A stretch of 64,000 bases of DNA, from contig CAJTDE010000012.1 of the NCBI GenBank assembly GCA_910574835.1, forward strand, positions 1 to 64,000, in the 5' to 3' direction. The notes under the pieces were generated by a model that was given only the letters and a program-made list of their open reading frames with translations, was not told where the DNA came from and searched no databases. Source of the stretch: Clostridia bacterium. Lineage in GTDB: Bacteria; Bacillota; Clostridia; Lachnospirales; Lachnospiraceae. Below, one piece after another: positions 1 through 8,741 of the stretch. Made by a program: the position numbers and the translations under genes. How positions within the stretch are numbered: position 1 is the stretch's first letter; each line of letters opens with the position of its first letter.

Positions 1-118
1 CTCTATTTTCGTACCAGATACAGAGAAATGTCCATTTCCTTGGCTCATTTATCTGAGAGTAACAATAAAAATTCCTTGAATTTTTAAGGAAAATCACTTG
101 ACAATATAGGGAGGAAAA

Positions 119-292
119 ATGATGTTAGGAACAGGGGGAAACGCAGTTACGGTTGTAATTGTTTTGGAGTTCATACTTGCAATTTACAGTGTGGCTCTTG
201 TGATGAGCACAAAGAAAAAATGGCTGAAGATCGTACATATTGTACTTGCTGTTTTTTGGGTAGTTTTGGCGTTGTTAAATATTTTCTTATGA
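119..292 (+). CDS. Small two-helix membrane protein, unknown function
   Basis: An open frame of 57 codons starts at ATG 119 behind a strong ribosome site (GGGAGG at 109-114) and ends with TGA at 290-292. The product has two hydrophobic stretches (about residues 9-29 and 38-57) separated by a short basic loop (KKKW), so it should be a helical hairpin in the membrane with no other domain. It lies just upstream of the glycosylation block, separated by a 9-bp hairpin. Small membrane proteins (Asp4/Asp5, SecE/SecG-like) occur in accessory Sec loci, but I see no sequence match that would support that name; this is only a positional idea. Confidence 0.55.
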   Translation: MMLGTGGNAVTVVIVLEFILAIYSVALVMSTKKKWLKIVHIVLAVFWVVLALLNIFL

Positions 293-298
293 CGCAGG

Positions 299-326
299 TA
301 GGGCTGTTTTATGTGAGACAGCCCTA
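299..326 (+). other. 9-bp hairpin between small membrane gene and glycosylation block
   Basis: TAGGGCTGT (299-307) is the perfect inverted copy of ACAGCCCTA (318-326) with a 10-base loop. No T-run follows, so it is not a typical intrinsic terminator; it may partly attenuate read-through or stabilise the upstream message. Confidence 0.45.
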
Positions 327-363
327 TAGTTAGATTATGAATCAATTTATGCGGGAGCGTGCC

Positions 364-2517
364 ATGAATGTGTATATTACAAAACTAAACGGGATGTCCT
401 TTACGAGCACGGAGCAGTATGCTCAGCATATGGCGGCAGATATTGCACATTCGTTAGGAATCAGGGAAATGGGTATCTATCGCTATTATGCGGAGGCAGA
501 GAGCGCAGAAAACCGTACAAGGCGGTTTGACGGGATTATTGCGGGAATCAATGCGGGAGATATTGTGATCTGCCAGTTCCCGACATGGAACGGTCTGTCA
601 TTTGAACGGGCGCTGGTGAGACATATCAAGGCCTATCATGGGCGTATTATCATCTTTATCCATGACGTTGAAGCTCTGATGTCGGACGCACACCACAAGG
701 ATTTGCAGGGCACAGTGGAATTGTATAATGAGGCGGAAGTATTGATCGTCCCGTCTCTCGGAATGCGGATGTTTTTGACAGAGCATGGCATTCGAACCGG
801 AATGAAGTTTGTCATCCAGGAGATGTGGGATTATACGGCACTGCCAGGAGCTTTGGGGGCTGGGACATGGAACAGAGAAATTCATTTTGCGGGAAATCCC
901 GACGGTATTCATTTTCCAAACGCATGGGAGTGCGAAGTTCCCCTGAAAGTATATTCTGATTCGGAATGTCATGGAACCTATGTGCGGAAAATGGGATGGC
1001 TGGCGCCGGAGCGCCTTTTGATGGAATTAGCAAAGGGCGGTTTCGGGTTGGTGTGGTATGGAAATGAGGAATGGCGACGGTATTTGTCGGTGAATAACAG
1101 TTTGAAACTTGGTGCGTATTTTGCCGCCGGAATACCGGTAATCGTACCTAGGGGAATTTCAAGCCAGAGCATAATTGAGAAAAATCATCTTGGTATCGCG
1201 GCGGACACGCCGGAGGAGGCGGCGGAAGCCATAAAAAACATGACAGAATCGGACTATCAGGTATATTCGGCAGCAGTAGCGCAGTTTGCCCCTTTGGTAA
1301 GGGAAGGATTTTTTACAAAGAAGTGTCTGTTAGACGCTATTCACATGTCCATGCGAAATGATATGTATACGTATTCTGAGTCGAATGAGGCTTACAGGAT
1401 GTCTGAATGTATATTTTCATATGTCTGCCTCAAGGAATCTTATAAAAATAATCTGGCGTTGTCATGGACTTTTCAGGGCGAGGCGGAAGGATTTTTGATC
1501 TATGATGCGGATTCCGGGAAAGCAGCGGGGGAGGTTTCCAATGTGCTGGAACATTATTTTCTTTTGGAAGATTATCCGAAAACAGCCCGGTTTATTGTGA
1601 AGGCTTATGTCAGGACACTAAAAGGAAAAATGATATTGGCGGAGTCCGGAGTGGCAGCCGTATCCGAAATGCTTCCGATAAAACCCGTTGTCAGTTTGAT
1701 CATGCCGGCATATAATGCGGAGAAATATATTGCCAGAAGCATTGATACTGCGCTGGCGCAGTCGTTTCCGGACATGGAGCTTATCATTGTGAACGACGGC
1801 AGCACGGATGGAACGCAGGCGGTGCTTGATTGGTATCGGGAGCGGTATCCGCAGGTGAAAACTTTTTATAAGGAAAACGGAGGGCAGGCCACTGCCAGGA
1901 ATATGGGAATCGAAAAGGCGGAGGGAAATTATATTGCTTTTATGGACAATGACGATACGCTCAGGCCGGATATGATAGAGAGATTATATATCTCAATTGT
2001 GAAAAATGACTGTGATATCGCCATGACATCGGTATACATGCTGACAGGAGAGAAATATGAGGATATGACAAGTTATCCCATGACTGAGGATACGGCTGTT
2101 TCCATAGAAGTGTTTTTTGAGTACTATATGAGAAGTCTTTCGCCGGTGCTTTGGAATAAATTGTATCGCGCTTCCCTTGTAAAGGAACATCCTTGTGCTG
2201 TCCGGGTTACGTTCGAGGATGATGCATGGACTCCTTATGTTTTATCATATGCCGATCGTGTGTGTTACATCAATGCACACCTGTATGAATATGACAGAAG
2301 CAGCAGAGGCAGCACGGCAATCCACGCTTCATGGAACAGGCCGATAGAAGAAAAGTTTCTTGATCACAGGGAATTGGTTTTATTTTTCCTTGAGAATGGA
2401 AATCAGGAGAGAAAAGACTTGCTGAAAAAGCTTGCTTTGGTTTATGTGTCGGCGTTTCCGTATTCTGGTTCCTATGTTGGATATAGTGAATTGAGAAAAG
2501 AGATAGAGCAAATGTGA
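364..2517 (+). CDS. Two-domain glycosyltransferase: Gtf3-like GT-B plus GT2, first copy
   Basis: A 717-residue fusion. Residues 1 to about 335 resemble Gtf3, the enzyme that adds the second sugar (glucose) to O-GlcNAc on serine-rich-repeat adhesins: an N-terminal ITKLNG segment, a QFPTWNGLSFE segment and IIIFIHDVEAL. Residues about 355-435 form a beta-rich module resembling an Fn3 domain (ALSWTF, GFLIYDADSG). From about residue 441 there is a GT2 GT-A domain with MPAYNAEKYIARS, NDGSTDG and a DNDD metal site near residue 527. I chose ATG 364 rather than ATG 337 because GGGAG precedes it and because it gives exactly the length of the next, paralogous gene. The acceptor is inferred, since no adhesin is visible. 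It is cytoplasmic by lack of a signal or membrane segment. Confidence 0.85.
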   Translation: MNVYITKLNGMSFTSTEQYAQHMAADIAHSLGIREMGIYRYYAEAESAENRTRRFDGIIAGINAGDIVICQFPTWNGLSFERALVRHIKAYHGRIIIFIHDVEALMSDAHHKDLQGTVELYNEAEVLIVPSLGMRMFLTEHGIRTGMKFVIQEMWDYTALPGALGAGTWNREIHFAGNPDGIHFPNAWECEVPLKVYSDSECHGTYVRKMGWLAPERLLMELAKGGFGLVWYGNEEWRRYLSVNNSLKLGAYFAAGIPVIVPRGISSQSIIEKNHLGIAADTPEEAAEAIKNMTESDYQVYSAAVAQFAPLVREGFFTKKCLLDAIHMSMRNDMYTYSESNEAYRMSECIFSYVCLKESYKNNLALSWTFQGEAEGFLIYDADSGKAAGEVSNVLEHYFLLEDYPKTARFIVKAYVRTLKGKMILAESGVAAVSEMLPIKPVVSLIMPAYNAEKYIARSIDTALAQSFPDMELIIVNDGSTDGTQAVLDWYRERYPQVKTFYKENGGQATARNMGIEKAEGNYIAFMDNDDTLRPDMIERLYISIVKNDCDIAMTSVYMLTGEKYEDMTSYPMTEDTAVSIEVFFEYYMRSLSPVLWNKLYRASLVKEHPCAVRVTFEDDAWTPYVLSYADRVCYINAHLYEYDRSSRGSTAIHASWNRPIEEKFLDHRELVLFFLENGNQERKDLLKKLALVYVSAFPYSGSYVGYSELRKEIEQM

Positions 2518-2554
2518 ATGTGGTACGCAGAAATCGTTTAATATGGAGGCGGAG

Positions 2555-4708
2555 ATGAATTTATACATTACTCGGTTAAATGGAATAGAAAACCAGCCAA
2601 AATTCTTGCAGTGTATGACTGCGGAAATAGCACATTGGCTTGGTTTTAGGGAAATGGGCATCTATTATTACAATGCAAATGCGGAAAGCGATGGAAATCG
2701 GTCGGTTCGGTATGACGGTATGATAGCGGGCATATCGGCAGGAGATGTCGTGGTTTTCCAATTCCATACATGGAATGGGCTGAAGTTTGAACGCGGCCTG
2801 GTAGATCGTGTCAAAGCGTATCACGGACGTGCTGTTATTTTCATTCATACCGTAGAGGCGCTGATGATTAGAAGCAGCGGTTTTATGCTGGGAGAAACGG
2901 TGGAACTCTTTAATCAGGCAGAGGTATTGATTGTGCCTTCCTATGCCATGAAACGGTTCCTGGTGGATTCGGGTATACGGCCTGATATGAAGTTTGTCGT
3001 TCAGGAGATGTGGGATTTTACGACGGGTATAAACTTTACGGGAGAGCCTGTATTCCGGAAGGAAATTCATTGTGCCGGAGGTTTTGCCCCGAATATGGTA
3101 CGGAACTGGAACAGTGATGTGGCGCTGAAACTATACAATTCTTCTATGGCTGTTCCGAACCGGAATGTCACTAACATGGGTACGTTAAAGGCAGAGGAAC
3201 TGCTGATTGCTTTATCCAAGGGCGGATTCGGCTTGGAATGGTATCATGATGAACAGGCGTACAAGTATATGAAATACGGCAATTCGTTATCCCTGAGCAG
3301 ATATCTCGCAGCCGGAATACCGGTGATTGTTCCTGCAGGGATTTCCTGCCGGAAATTGATAGAAGATAACCATCTCGGGCTTGTGGTGAATACTCCGGAT
3401 GAGGCTGTGAGAGCCATTGAAGCTATGAGTGAACCGGAATATCGGAAGTATGTTCAGCATGTGGGACAATTCGCCCTTGCTTTGCGAAATGGGTATTATA
3501 CGAAAAAATGTCTGATCGATTCCGTCCAGGCGCTTTTCAGGGAGGATCTGGGAAAGACCTTTTTACAGGAAAGTGATATTTATGATCTGGATGATTATAA
3601 GTTCGTATCGGCGGTATTAAAGAAATCTTACGGCGGAAAGCTTGTCTTGTCGTGGAACCTGGAAGGGGAAGGAGACGGCTTTTTCCTATATGATGCATCC
3701 GGAAGGATGATTGAGGAGACGGAAAACAGCCGTCAGCATTATTTTCTTGTAGGAGGCCGGGAGGAGACAGAGGGCTTTCAAGTCAAAGCTTATATCAATA
3801 CACCGAAAGGAAAAATGATCGTGGCAAAGTCCGCACTTGTCCAGCTGGGTGCAGGAGAGTATGAAAAACCCCTGGTCAGCATAGTGATTCCGGCATACAA
3901 TGCACAAGACGGTATTGCCAGGAGCATCGACACAGTATTGGCTCAGTCTTTTCCTGATGTGGAAATTATCGTTGTTGACGATGGAAGTACGGATAATACG
4001 CCGAATATCGTTGACTGGTATGCTTCAAACTATCAGAATGTCACGGCAATCCATCAGGAAAATGCGGGAGTTCAAGCGGCAAGAAACATGGGAATAGCAC
4101 ATGCAAGAGGTGAATTTACCGGTTTTATAGACAGTGATGATATGATTCGGCCTGATGTGGTGGAAAAGATGTATCATTCCGTGAAAAAGAATCATTGCGA
4201 TATCGCAGTTATGTCCGCATATAAGATAGATAATAGGGGGTATGAGGAATTCATGCGGTATCCGCTCAAAGAAGATGCGGCCATGCCGGTGGAAAATTTT
4301 CTTCAGATGTATGCTTCCGAAGCGTATGCACTGCCGGCGCTCTGGAATAAATTATACCGCACTTCCCTTGTGAAAGAACATCCGCTGCCTCAGATTGTGT
4401 ATGAAGATGAAGCTTGGACGCCTTACGTGTTGTCTTATGCAGAGACAGTTTGCTATCTGAATATTCATGGTTATGAATACGACAGAAGTACGTGCAGCGG
4501 TTCACTTGTAGATAAATGGGCGGGGAAATCAAGAGATGAAGTGCTTGAGGACCATAAACGGTCGATTATATTTTATTTGGAGCATGGAAATCCTAAAAGA
4601 AAGGAATTGCTGAAAAAACTGGCGGATAATGAGCTGGCCTATTTTGGAAGGGTAATGGCATATCCTAAATATGAGGAAGTGAGAAAGCAGATAGCAGAGC
4701 TGGTATGA
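2555..4708 (+). CDS. Two-domain glycosyltransferase: Gtf3-like GT-B plus GT2, second copy
   Basis: Paralog of the preceding gene over its whole length and also 717 residues when started at ATG 2555, which has GGAGG five bases upstream; the ATG at 2543 overlaps that site and is unlikely to be used. Domain order is the same: Gtf3-like domain (ITRLNG, FHTWNGLKFE, VIFIHTVEAL), a beta-rich linker module (LVLSWNLEGEGDGFFLYD), then GT2 from about residue 440 with IPAYNAQDGIARS, DDGSTDN and a DSDD metal motif near residue 526. The tandem pair probably arose by duplication and then diverged, so the two may add different sugars to the same glycan. Substrate inferred from neighbours, not seen. Confidence 0.85.
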   Translation: MNLYITRLNGIENQPKFLQCMTAEIAHWLGFREMGIYYYNANAESDGNRSVRYDGMIAGISAGDVVVFQFHTWNGLKFERGLVDRVKAYHGRAVIFIHTVEALMIRSSGFMLGETVELFNQAEVLIVPSYAMKRFLVDSGIRPDMKFVVQEMWDFTTGINFTGEPVFRKEIHCAGGFAPNMVRNWNSDVALKLYNSSMAVPNRNVTNMGTLKAEELLIALSKGGFGLEWYHDEQAYKYMKYGNSLSLSRYLAAGIPVIVPAGISCRKLIEDNHLGLVVNTPDEAVRAIEAMSEPEYRKYVQHVGQFALALRNGYYTKKCLIDSVQALFREDLGKTFLQESDIYDLDDYKFVSAVLKKSYGGKLVLSWNLEGEGDGFFLYDASGRMIEETENSRQHYFLVGGREETEGFQVKAYINTPKGKMIVAKSALVQLGAGEYEKPLVSIVIPAYNAQDGIARSIDTVLAQSFPDVEIIVVDDGSTDNTPNIVDWYASNYQNVTAIHQENAGVQAARNMGIAHARGEFTGFIDSDDMIRPDVVEKMYHSVKKNHCDIAVMSAYKIDNRGYEEFMRYPLKEDAAMPVENFLQMYASEAYALPALWNKLYRTSLVKEHPLPQIVYEDEAWTPYVLSYAETVCYLNIHGYEYDRSTCSGSLVDKWAGKSRDEVLEDHKRSIIFYLEHGNPKRKELLKKLADNELAYFGRVMAYPKYEEVRKQIAELV

Positions 4709-4739
4709 ATGGAATCCTATTGAAAGAAGAGGGGAAAAT

Positions 4740-5657
4740 ATGAATATTCTGATTGCTGCAAATACGAAATTTATGGGACCGACTTCTGTAATGGTGTATT
4801 CCCTTTGTTGCAGCCATAGAGATACGGAGGTAGATATATATCTTGCTTACCATGATTTGAGGGGACAAGATATTGAAAGACTGCAAAAGATTATGTCTTG
4901 TTTTGGGTTGAAAAAACTCCATTTGTTGGATGTGGGGGAAGAATTTAAATCAAAGGTCGTAGCAACACAGCGGTTTTCGTATGAAACATATTACCGTATT
5001 CTTGCAATAGATATGCTGCCAAAAGAAATGAAACGCATCCTGTATTTGGACGCAGACATGCTGGTAAAAAAAGACTTAACAGAAGTTTATGAAACGCCTA
5101 TGAATGAACGGTGTCCTTTTGTTGTTTGCGCTGATATGATGGGACCGACAAGAGGCGGAAATAATAGGGGAGTGATCCCGGAGGATTGCCTGTATTTTAA
5201 TGCGGGTTTCATGTTGATGAATTTAGAATATTTGAGAAAAAGGAACAGTGTAGGTTATATTTTGGATGCTTTTTGCAGAGAACAGAACCGGTATCCGTAT
5301 CTTGATCAGGATGTATTAAATCATATGTATTATGATAAGGTTCAGTTTGTGCCGTGGTCATTATATAACTTATTTCCGCAATGGTGGAAAGTGGATATGG
5401 AAGCACTATCGCATGGGGAAATTCGATATGCCAGCTATCCGGATATGAATAACTCATCTATCAATCAGGCGGAACGCTTTGTTGATGCAACGAGGCAGAT
5501 GCGGGATAATGCTTATATTATACATTATTTGGCTTTTTTTAAACCTTGGCTCTATCGAGATAAACCGATATACTCAGATCTGAAAATGTATGCAGGGCTT
5601 TGGTTTGACTGCGAACGGGAAATGTACGAAAACGTAGATGGATTAGAACGGCTGTAG
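4740..5657 (+). CDS. GT8 family glycosyltransferase, first copy
   Basis: 305 residues, the full length of a bacterial GT8 (retaining galactosyl/glucosyltransferase, LgtC/GspA type). The sequence shows MNILIAANTKF at the N terminus, the DxD metal site in ILYLDADMLV near residue 105, FNAGFMLMNL, and DQDVLNHMYY. The usual C-terminal HYxGxxKPW motif reads HYLAFFKPW here, with Ala in place of the Gly. GT8 enzymes in SRR-adhesin loci extend the glycan after Gtf3. The start at ATG 4740 follows AGAGGGG. It sits 31 bases after the Gtf3/GT2 fusion and 35 bases before its own paralog, so the genes are probably one transcript. Confidence 0.9.
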   Translation: MNILIAANTKFMGPTSVMVYSLCCSHRDTEVDIYLAYHDLRGQDIERLQKIMSCFGLKKLHLLDVGEEFKSKVVATQRFSYETYYRILAIDMLPKEMKRILYLDADMLVKKDLTEVYETPMNERCPFVVCADMMGPTRGGNNRGVIPEDCLYFNAGFMLMNLEYLRKRNSVGYILDAFCREQNRYPYLDQDVLNHMYYDKVQFVPWSLYNLFPQWWKVDMEALSHGEIRYASYPDMNNSSINQAERFVDATRQMRDNAYIIHYLAFFKPWLYRDKPIYSDLKMYAGLWFDCEREMYENVDGLERL

Positions 5658-5692
5658 CAGTAAAGCTATTTTGTTCAAAGGAGGAAATAAGG

Positions 5693-6619
5693 ATGAATAT
5701 ATTGATTGCTACAAATACAAAATTTATGGGGATAACTTCTGTGATGGTGTATTCTCTGTGCTGCAGTCATGAAGATGTAGAGGTGGATGTCTATCTTGCA
5801 TATCATGATTTGAGGGAAGAAGATATTGAAAGACTGCAAAAAATAGTTTCCGGGTTTAAACAAAAGAGGCTGCATCCGTTGGATGTGGGAGGGGAATTTG
5901 CAGAGAAAATGTCAATAAAGGATCGATTTTCGTGCGAAACATATTACCGTATTTTAGCAGTAGATATGCTGCCGAAAGATATGGATAGGATTTTATATTT
6001 AGATGCGGATATGTTGGTAAAAAAGGATTTGACAGAGGTATATGAGACCCCAATGGATGAGACATGTCCTTTTGTGGTTTGTGACGACATTGAAGGGCAT
6101 GCGAGAGGGAGTTATGAATCGACGTTGGATAGAGTTGCAATTCCTCATAACTTCAAATATTTTAATGCGGGTTTTATGTTGATGAATTTAAACTATCTAA
6201 GAAGGAGGAATAGCGTTGGCTATATAGTAGATGCGTTTTATAGAGAGAGATACCCATTTCATGATCAGGATATCTTAAATCATATGTATTATGATAAAGT
6301 TCAATTTGTGCCCTGGACCTTATATAATTTACCGCCGGAATGGTGGAAAATTGATATTGAAGCTTTGTCAAGGGGGAGCATTCGTTTTGCCAGTTATCCG
6401 GATATGAATAATCCGTCTATTAATCAGGCAGAGAGGTTTGTTGATGCGACAGCGCAGATTCGTGATAACGCTTGCATTATTCATTTTTTTGGAATTTTAA
6501 AACCTTGGCAGTACAGAAATCAACCGATGTATTCCGATCTCGCATTGTATGCAGGACTTTGGTTTGAATGCGAAAAAGAAATGTATGAAAATATTAAGGA
6601 CTTAGAGCGTTTGATATAG
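5693..6619 (+). CDS. GT8 family glycosyltransferase, second copy
   Basis: 308 residues, a close tandem paralog of the gene just upstream, with long identical runs by eye. It has the same ILYLDADMLV DxD site, FNAGFMLMNL and HDQDILNHMY segments, but keeps a canonical HFFGILKPW C-terminal motif, unlike the first copy. The start at ATG 5693 has a near-perfect AAAGGAGG site. The two copies differ most in the stretch around residues 130-150, which in GT8 enzymes lies near the acceptor or sugar pocket, so different specificity is plausible but not shown. Confidence 0.9.
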   Translation: MNILIATNTKFMGITSVMVYSLCCSHEDVEVDVYLAYHDLREEDIERLQKIVSGFKQKRLHPLDVGGEFAEKMSIKDRFSCETYYRILAVDMLPKDMDRILYLDADMLVKKDLTEVYETPMDETCPFVVCDDIEGHARGSYESTLDRVAIPHNFKYFNAGFMLMNLNYLRRRNSVGYIVDAFYRERYPFHDQDILNHMYYDKVQFVPWTLYNLPPEWWKIDIEALSRGSIRFASYPDMNNPSINQAERFVDATAQIRDNACIIHFFGILKPWQYRNQPMYSDLALYAGLWFECEKEMYENIKDLERLI

Positions 6620-6729
6620 AAGTGGATAAAATACCCAAAATGCAGGGTAGATATTTCACAAGAAGATTTCTGATAGAAACGGTTCATCAGATGCTCAGGG
6701 GCGACCTGGCTTGAGAAAAGGGGGATTAG

Positions 6730-8715
6730 ATGGCGGTTTATATGTTTGTGCAAACGATGAAACGCATGAGAGACAGCGTTGATGTTATTAAGAAGCAGCT
6801 ATTGGAAGAAACAGTTTCTCCGGTCAGGTATATTTTCACCACAATCACCGAGCTGAAAGATATCAGAGAATGTGAAAAGGTTGGAATAGAGGCTGAACAG
6901 ATAGTCAGTATGTATCAATGCTTTACAGATAATCATGGCTTGGATTGCTCCGTGAAGGCAGAAGATAAATTGAATGAATTAAAAAGTAATTTGCAATATA
7001 CATATGCAAACCGAATGGCTGGTTCGGTCAGCCTGGTAAAAGGCGTATATGAGATTGCCAGTATGATATTAGATGAAGAAAATGGAGAGTATTGCAGGGA
7101 AATTTCCTACTATAATTACACGAGACTTCTTCGTAAGGAAATTTATACAAACGGCATTGCGTATGTCGACTACTATATAACGGCAAAGGCGGAAGGCGGA
7201 TTGTATGCAAAGCTTACGAGACGCACGTTTTATAATGTGGATGGTTCGGCAGCATATGACCAGATATTTGAAGGAGAAAAGGAATGGTTCGTGTTTCCGG
7301 ATGGCGGTATATTTACGAAAGAACAATTGGCAATGGAGTTTATAAAAAGGCTGGACTTGTCGGAGCAAGATACAATTCTGCTGGATGATTCCGTGCCGGA
7401 TGAGTTTGTACAGGCTGTCTTCACATTTGGAAAAGCGGCGCAAATTGTGATATTAGCTCATTTTGAGCGAGATAGGAAGGATGATGCAAAGAAGTGTTTG
7501 TATGGATGGTTTCCATATGCAGAGGCTATTCACACCATAGTAGTGTCAACAGAAGGGCTAAAGAAGCTATTGCTAAAGGAATTAGAAAAATACCATTGTA
7601 AGGTTCCCGATATCATGGTGATACCAATGGAAAGTGAATTCGCTTCAATGGCTTTATATGAAGCGAATGAGGGAAATCTTGTCTTGTTATGGCATTACAA
7701 CGGAAACGCAGATGGATTTCGGGTATATGATGAGTTTGGTAAACGAATATGCGAAAGAAGGGATATTTATCAGCACTATTTTCTAATAAAAGGATGTGGG
7801 AAGAAAAAAGGAATTGTAATAAAGACGTTTGCCGATACATTAAAGGGGCCCGTGGTAACGGCGAAATCAGAAACGATATATGTTTCTGGCAATAAGAAGG
7901 TAAATGTTATGGGGATATTGGAGACGCTTGAATATGTAAGGGATAAACGGATTTCTGCTGCACGTTTTGGAGATGGCGAAATTAAGCAGATGTGTGGGGT
8001 ATCCATTGGATATCAGGAATACGATGAGGAATTGGCAAAAAGGCTGAAACAAGTTATTACCATGCCGGATAATAATAAGCTATTAGTGTGCTTGCCAGAT
8101 ATTTTTGAAAAAATGGACCGCTATAAGGCGATAGTTGATTTGACTTGGAAGCAACATTTAAAATGGCATCAGGATGTTTGGGCGGAGATTATTACAAGTG
8201 AAAAATATTATGGTAATGCATTTATATCCCGCCCGTATATGGATTTAGCAGATAAGTCAATGTGTGGAAAATATTTTCAAAGTATAAAAGAACTTTTTGC
8301 AAATGAAGATATTTTAATCGTGGAAGGTTTCTATTCACGGTCAGGGGTGGGAAATGATTTGTTTGAAGGGGCAAGGTCGGTAAAACGGATCATCTGCCCT
8401 TCACGCAATGCCTATAGCAAATATGAGGTGATTTTGGATACGGTCAGAAAGCACGGAATGGATAAGCTGATTTTAATTATGCTGGGTCCGACAGCGAAAG
8501 TATTGGCATATGATTTGGCTCTTGAAGGATATTGGGCTGTAGATATTGGGCATATTGATTCGGAATACGAGTGGTATAAGATGGGTGCTGTGGATAAAAT
8601 AAGGATTGGACATAAACATACAGCGGAATCGGAATTTGCTGATGAGCATATTACACTACAAAATGATGATACATATGCCAGGGAAATCGTGGCAATGTTG
8701 TCGGATGAATCATAA
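6730..8715 (+). CDS. Multidomain glycosyltransferase ending in a GT-D (DUF1792) domain
   Basis: 661 residues with an unusual architecture. Residues about 120-290 resemble the non-catalytic N-terminal half of the GtfA in this window: LTRRTFYNVDGSAAYDQ matches LRRFFNEDGTVAYEE, and the stretch after it (KRLDLSEQDTILLDD) matches SRLKLTRQDVVLIDG. Residues about 315-390 carry the same beta-rich module found in the two fusion enzymes upstream (LVLLWHYNGNADGFRVYD). From about residue 395 to the end is a GT-D domain (ARFGDGEI, RPYMDLADKS, IVEGFYSRSGVGNDLFEGA, HIDSEYEWYKMGA), the fold first described for the glycosyltransferase that adds the third sugar to Fap1. The catalytic GT-B half of GtfA is absent. 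Start at ATG 6730 behind AAAGGGGGA. Residues 1-90 match nothing I recognise. Confidence 0.85.
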   Translation: MAVYMFVQTMKRMRDSVDVIKKQLLEETVSPVRYIFTTITELKDIRECEKVGIEAEQIVSMYQCFTDNHGLDCSVKAEDKLNELKSNLQYTYANRMAGSVSLVKGVYEIASMILDEENGEYCREISYYNYTRLLRKEIYTNGIAYVDYYITAKAEGGLYAKLTRRTFYNVDGSAAYDQIFEGEKEWFVFPDGGIFTKEQLAMEFIKRLDLSEQDTILLDDSVPDEFVQAVFTFGKAAQIVILAHFERDRKDDAKKCLYGWFPYAEAIHTIVVSTEGLKKLLLKELEKYHCKVPDIMVIPMESEFASMALYEANEGNLVLLWHYNGNADGFRVYDEFGKRICERRDIYQHYFLIKGCGKKKGIVIKTFADTLKGPVVTAKSETIYVSGNKKVNVMGILETLEYVRDKRISAARFGDGEIKQMCGVSIGYQEYDEELAKRLKQVITMPDNNKLLVCLPDIFEKMDRYKAIVDLTWKQHLKWHQDVWAEIITSEKYYGNAFISRPYMDLADKSMCGKYFQSIKELFANEDILIVEGFYSRSGVGNDLFEGARSVKRIICPSRNAYSKYEVILDTVRKHGMDKLILIMLGPTAKVLAYDLALEGYWAVDIGHIDSEYEWYKMGAVDKIRIGHKHTAESEFADEHITLQNDDTYAREIVAMLSDES

Positions 8716-8741
8716 ATGGAACAGCTTGAGGAGATTGAAAA

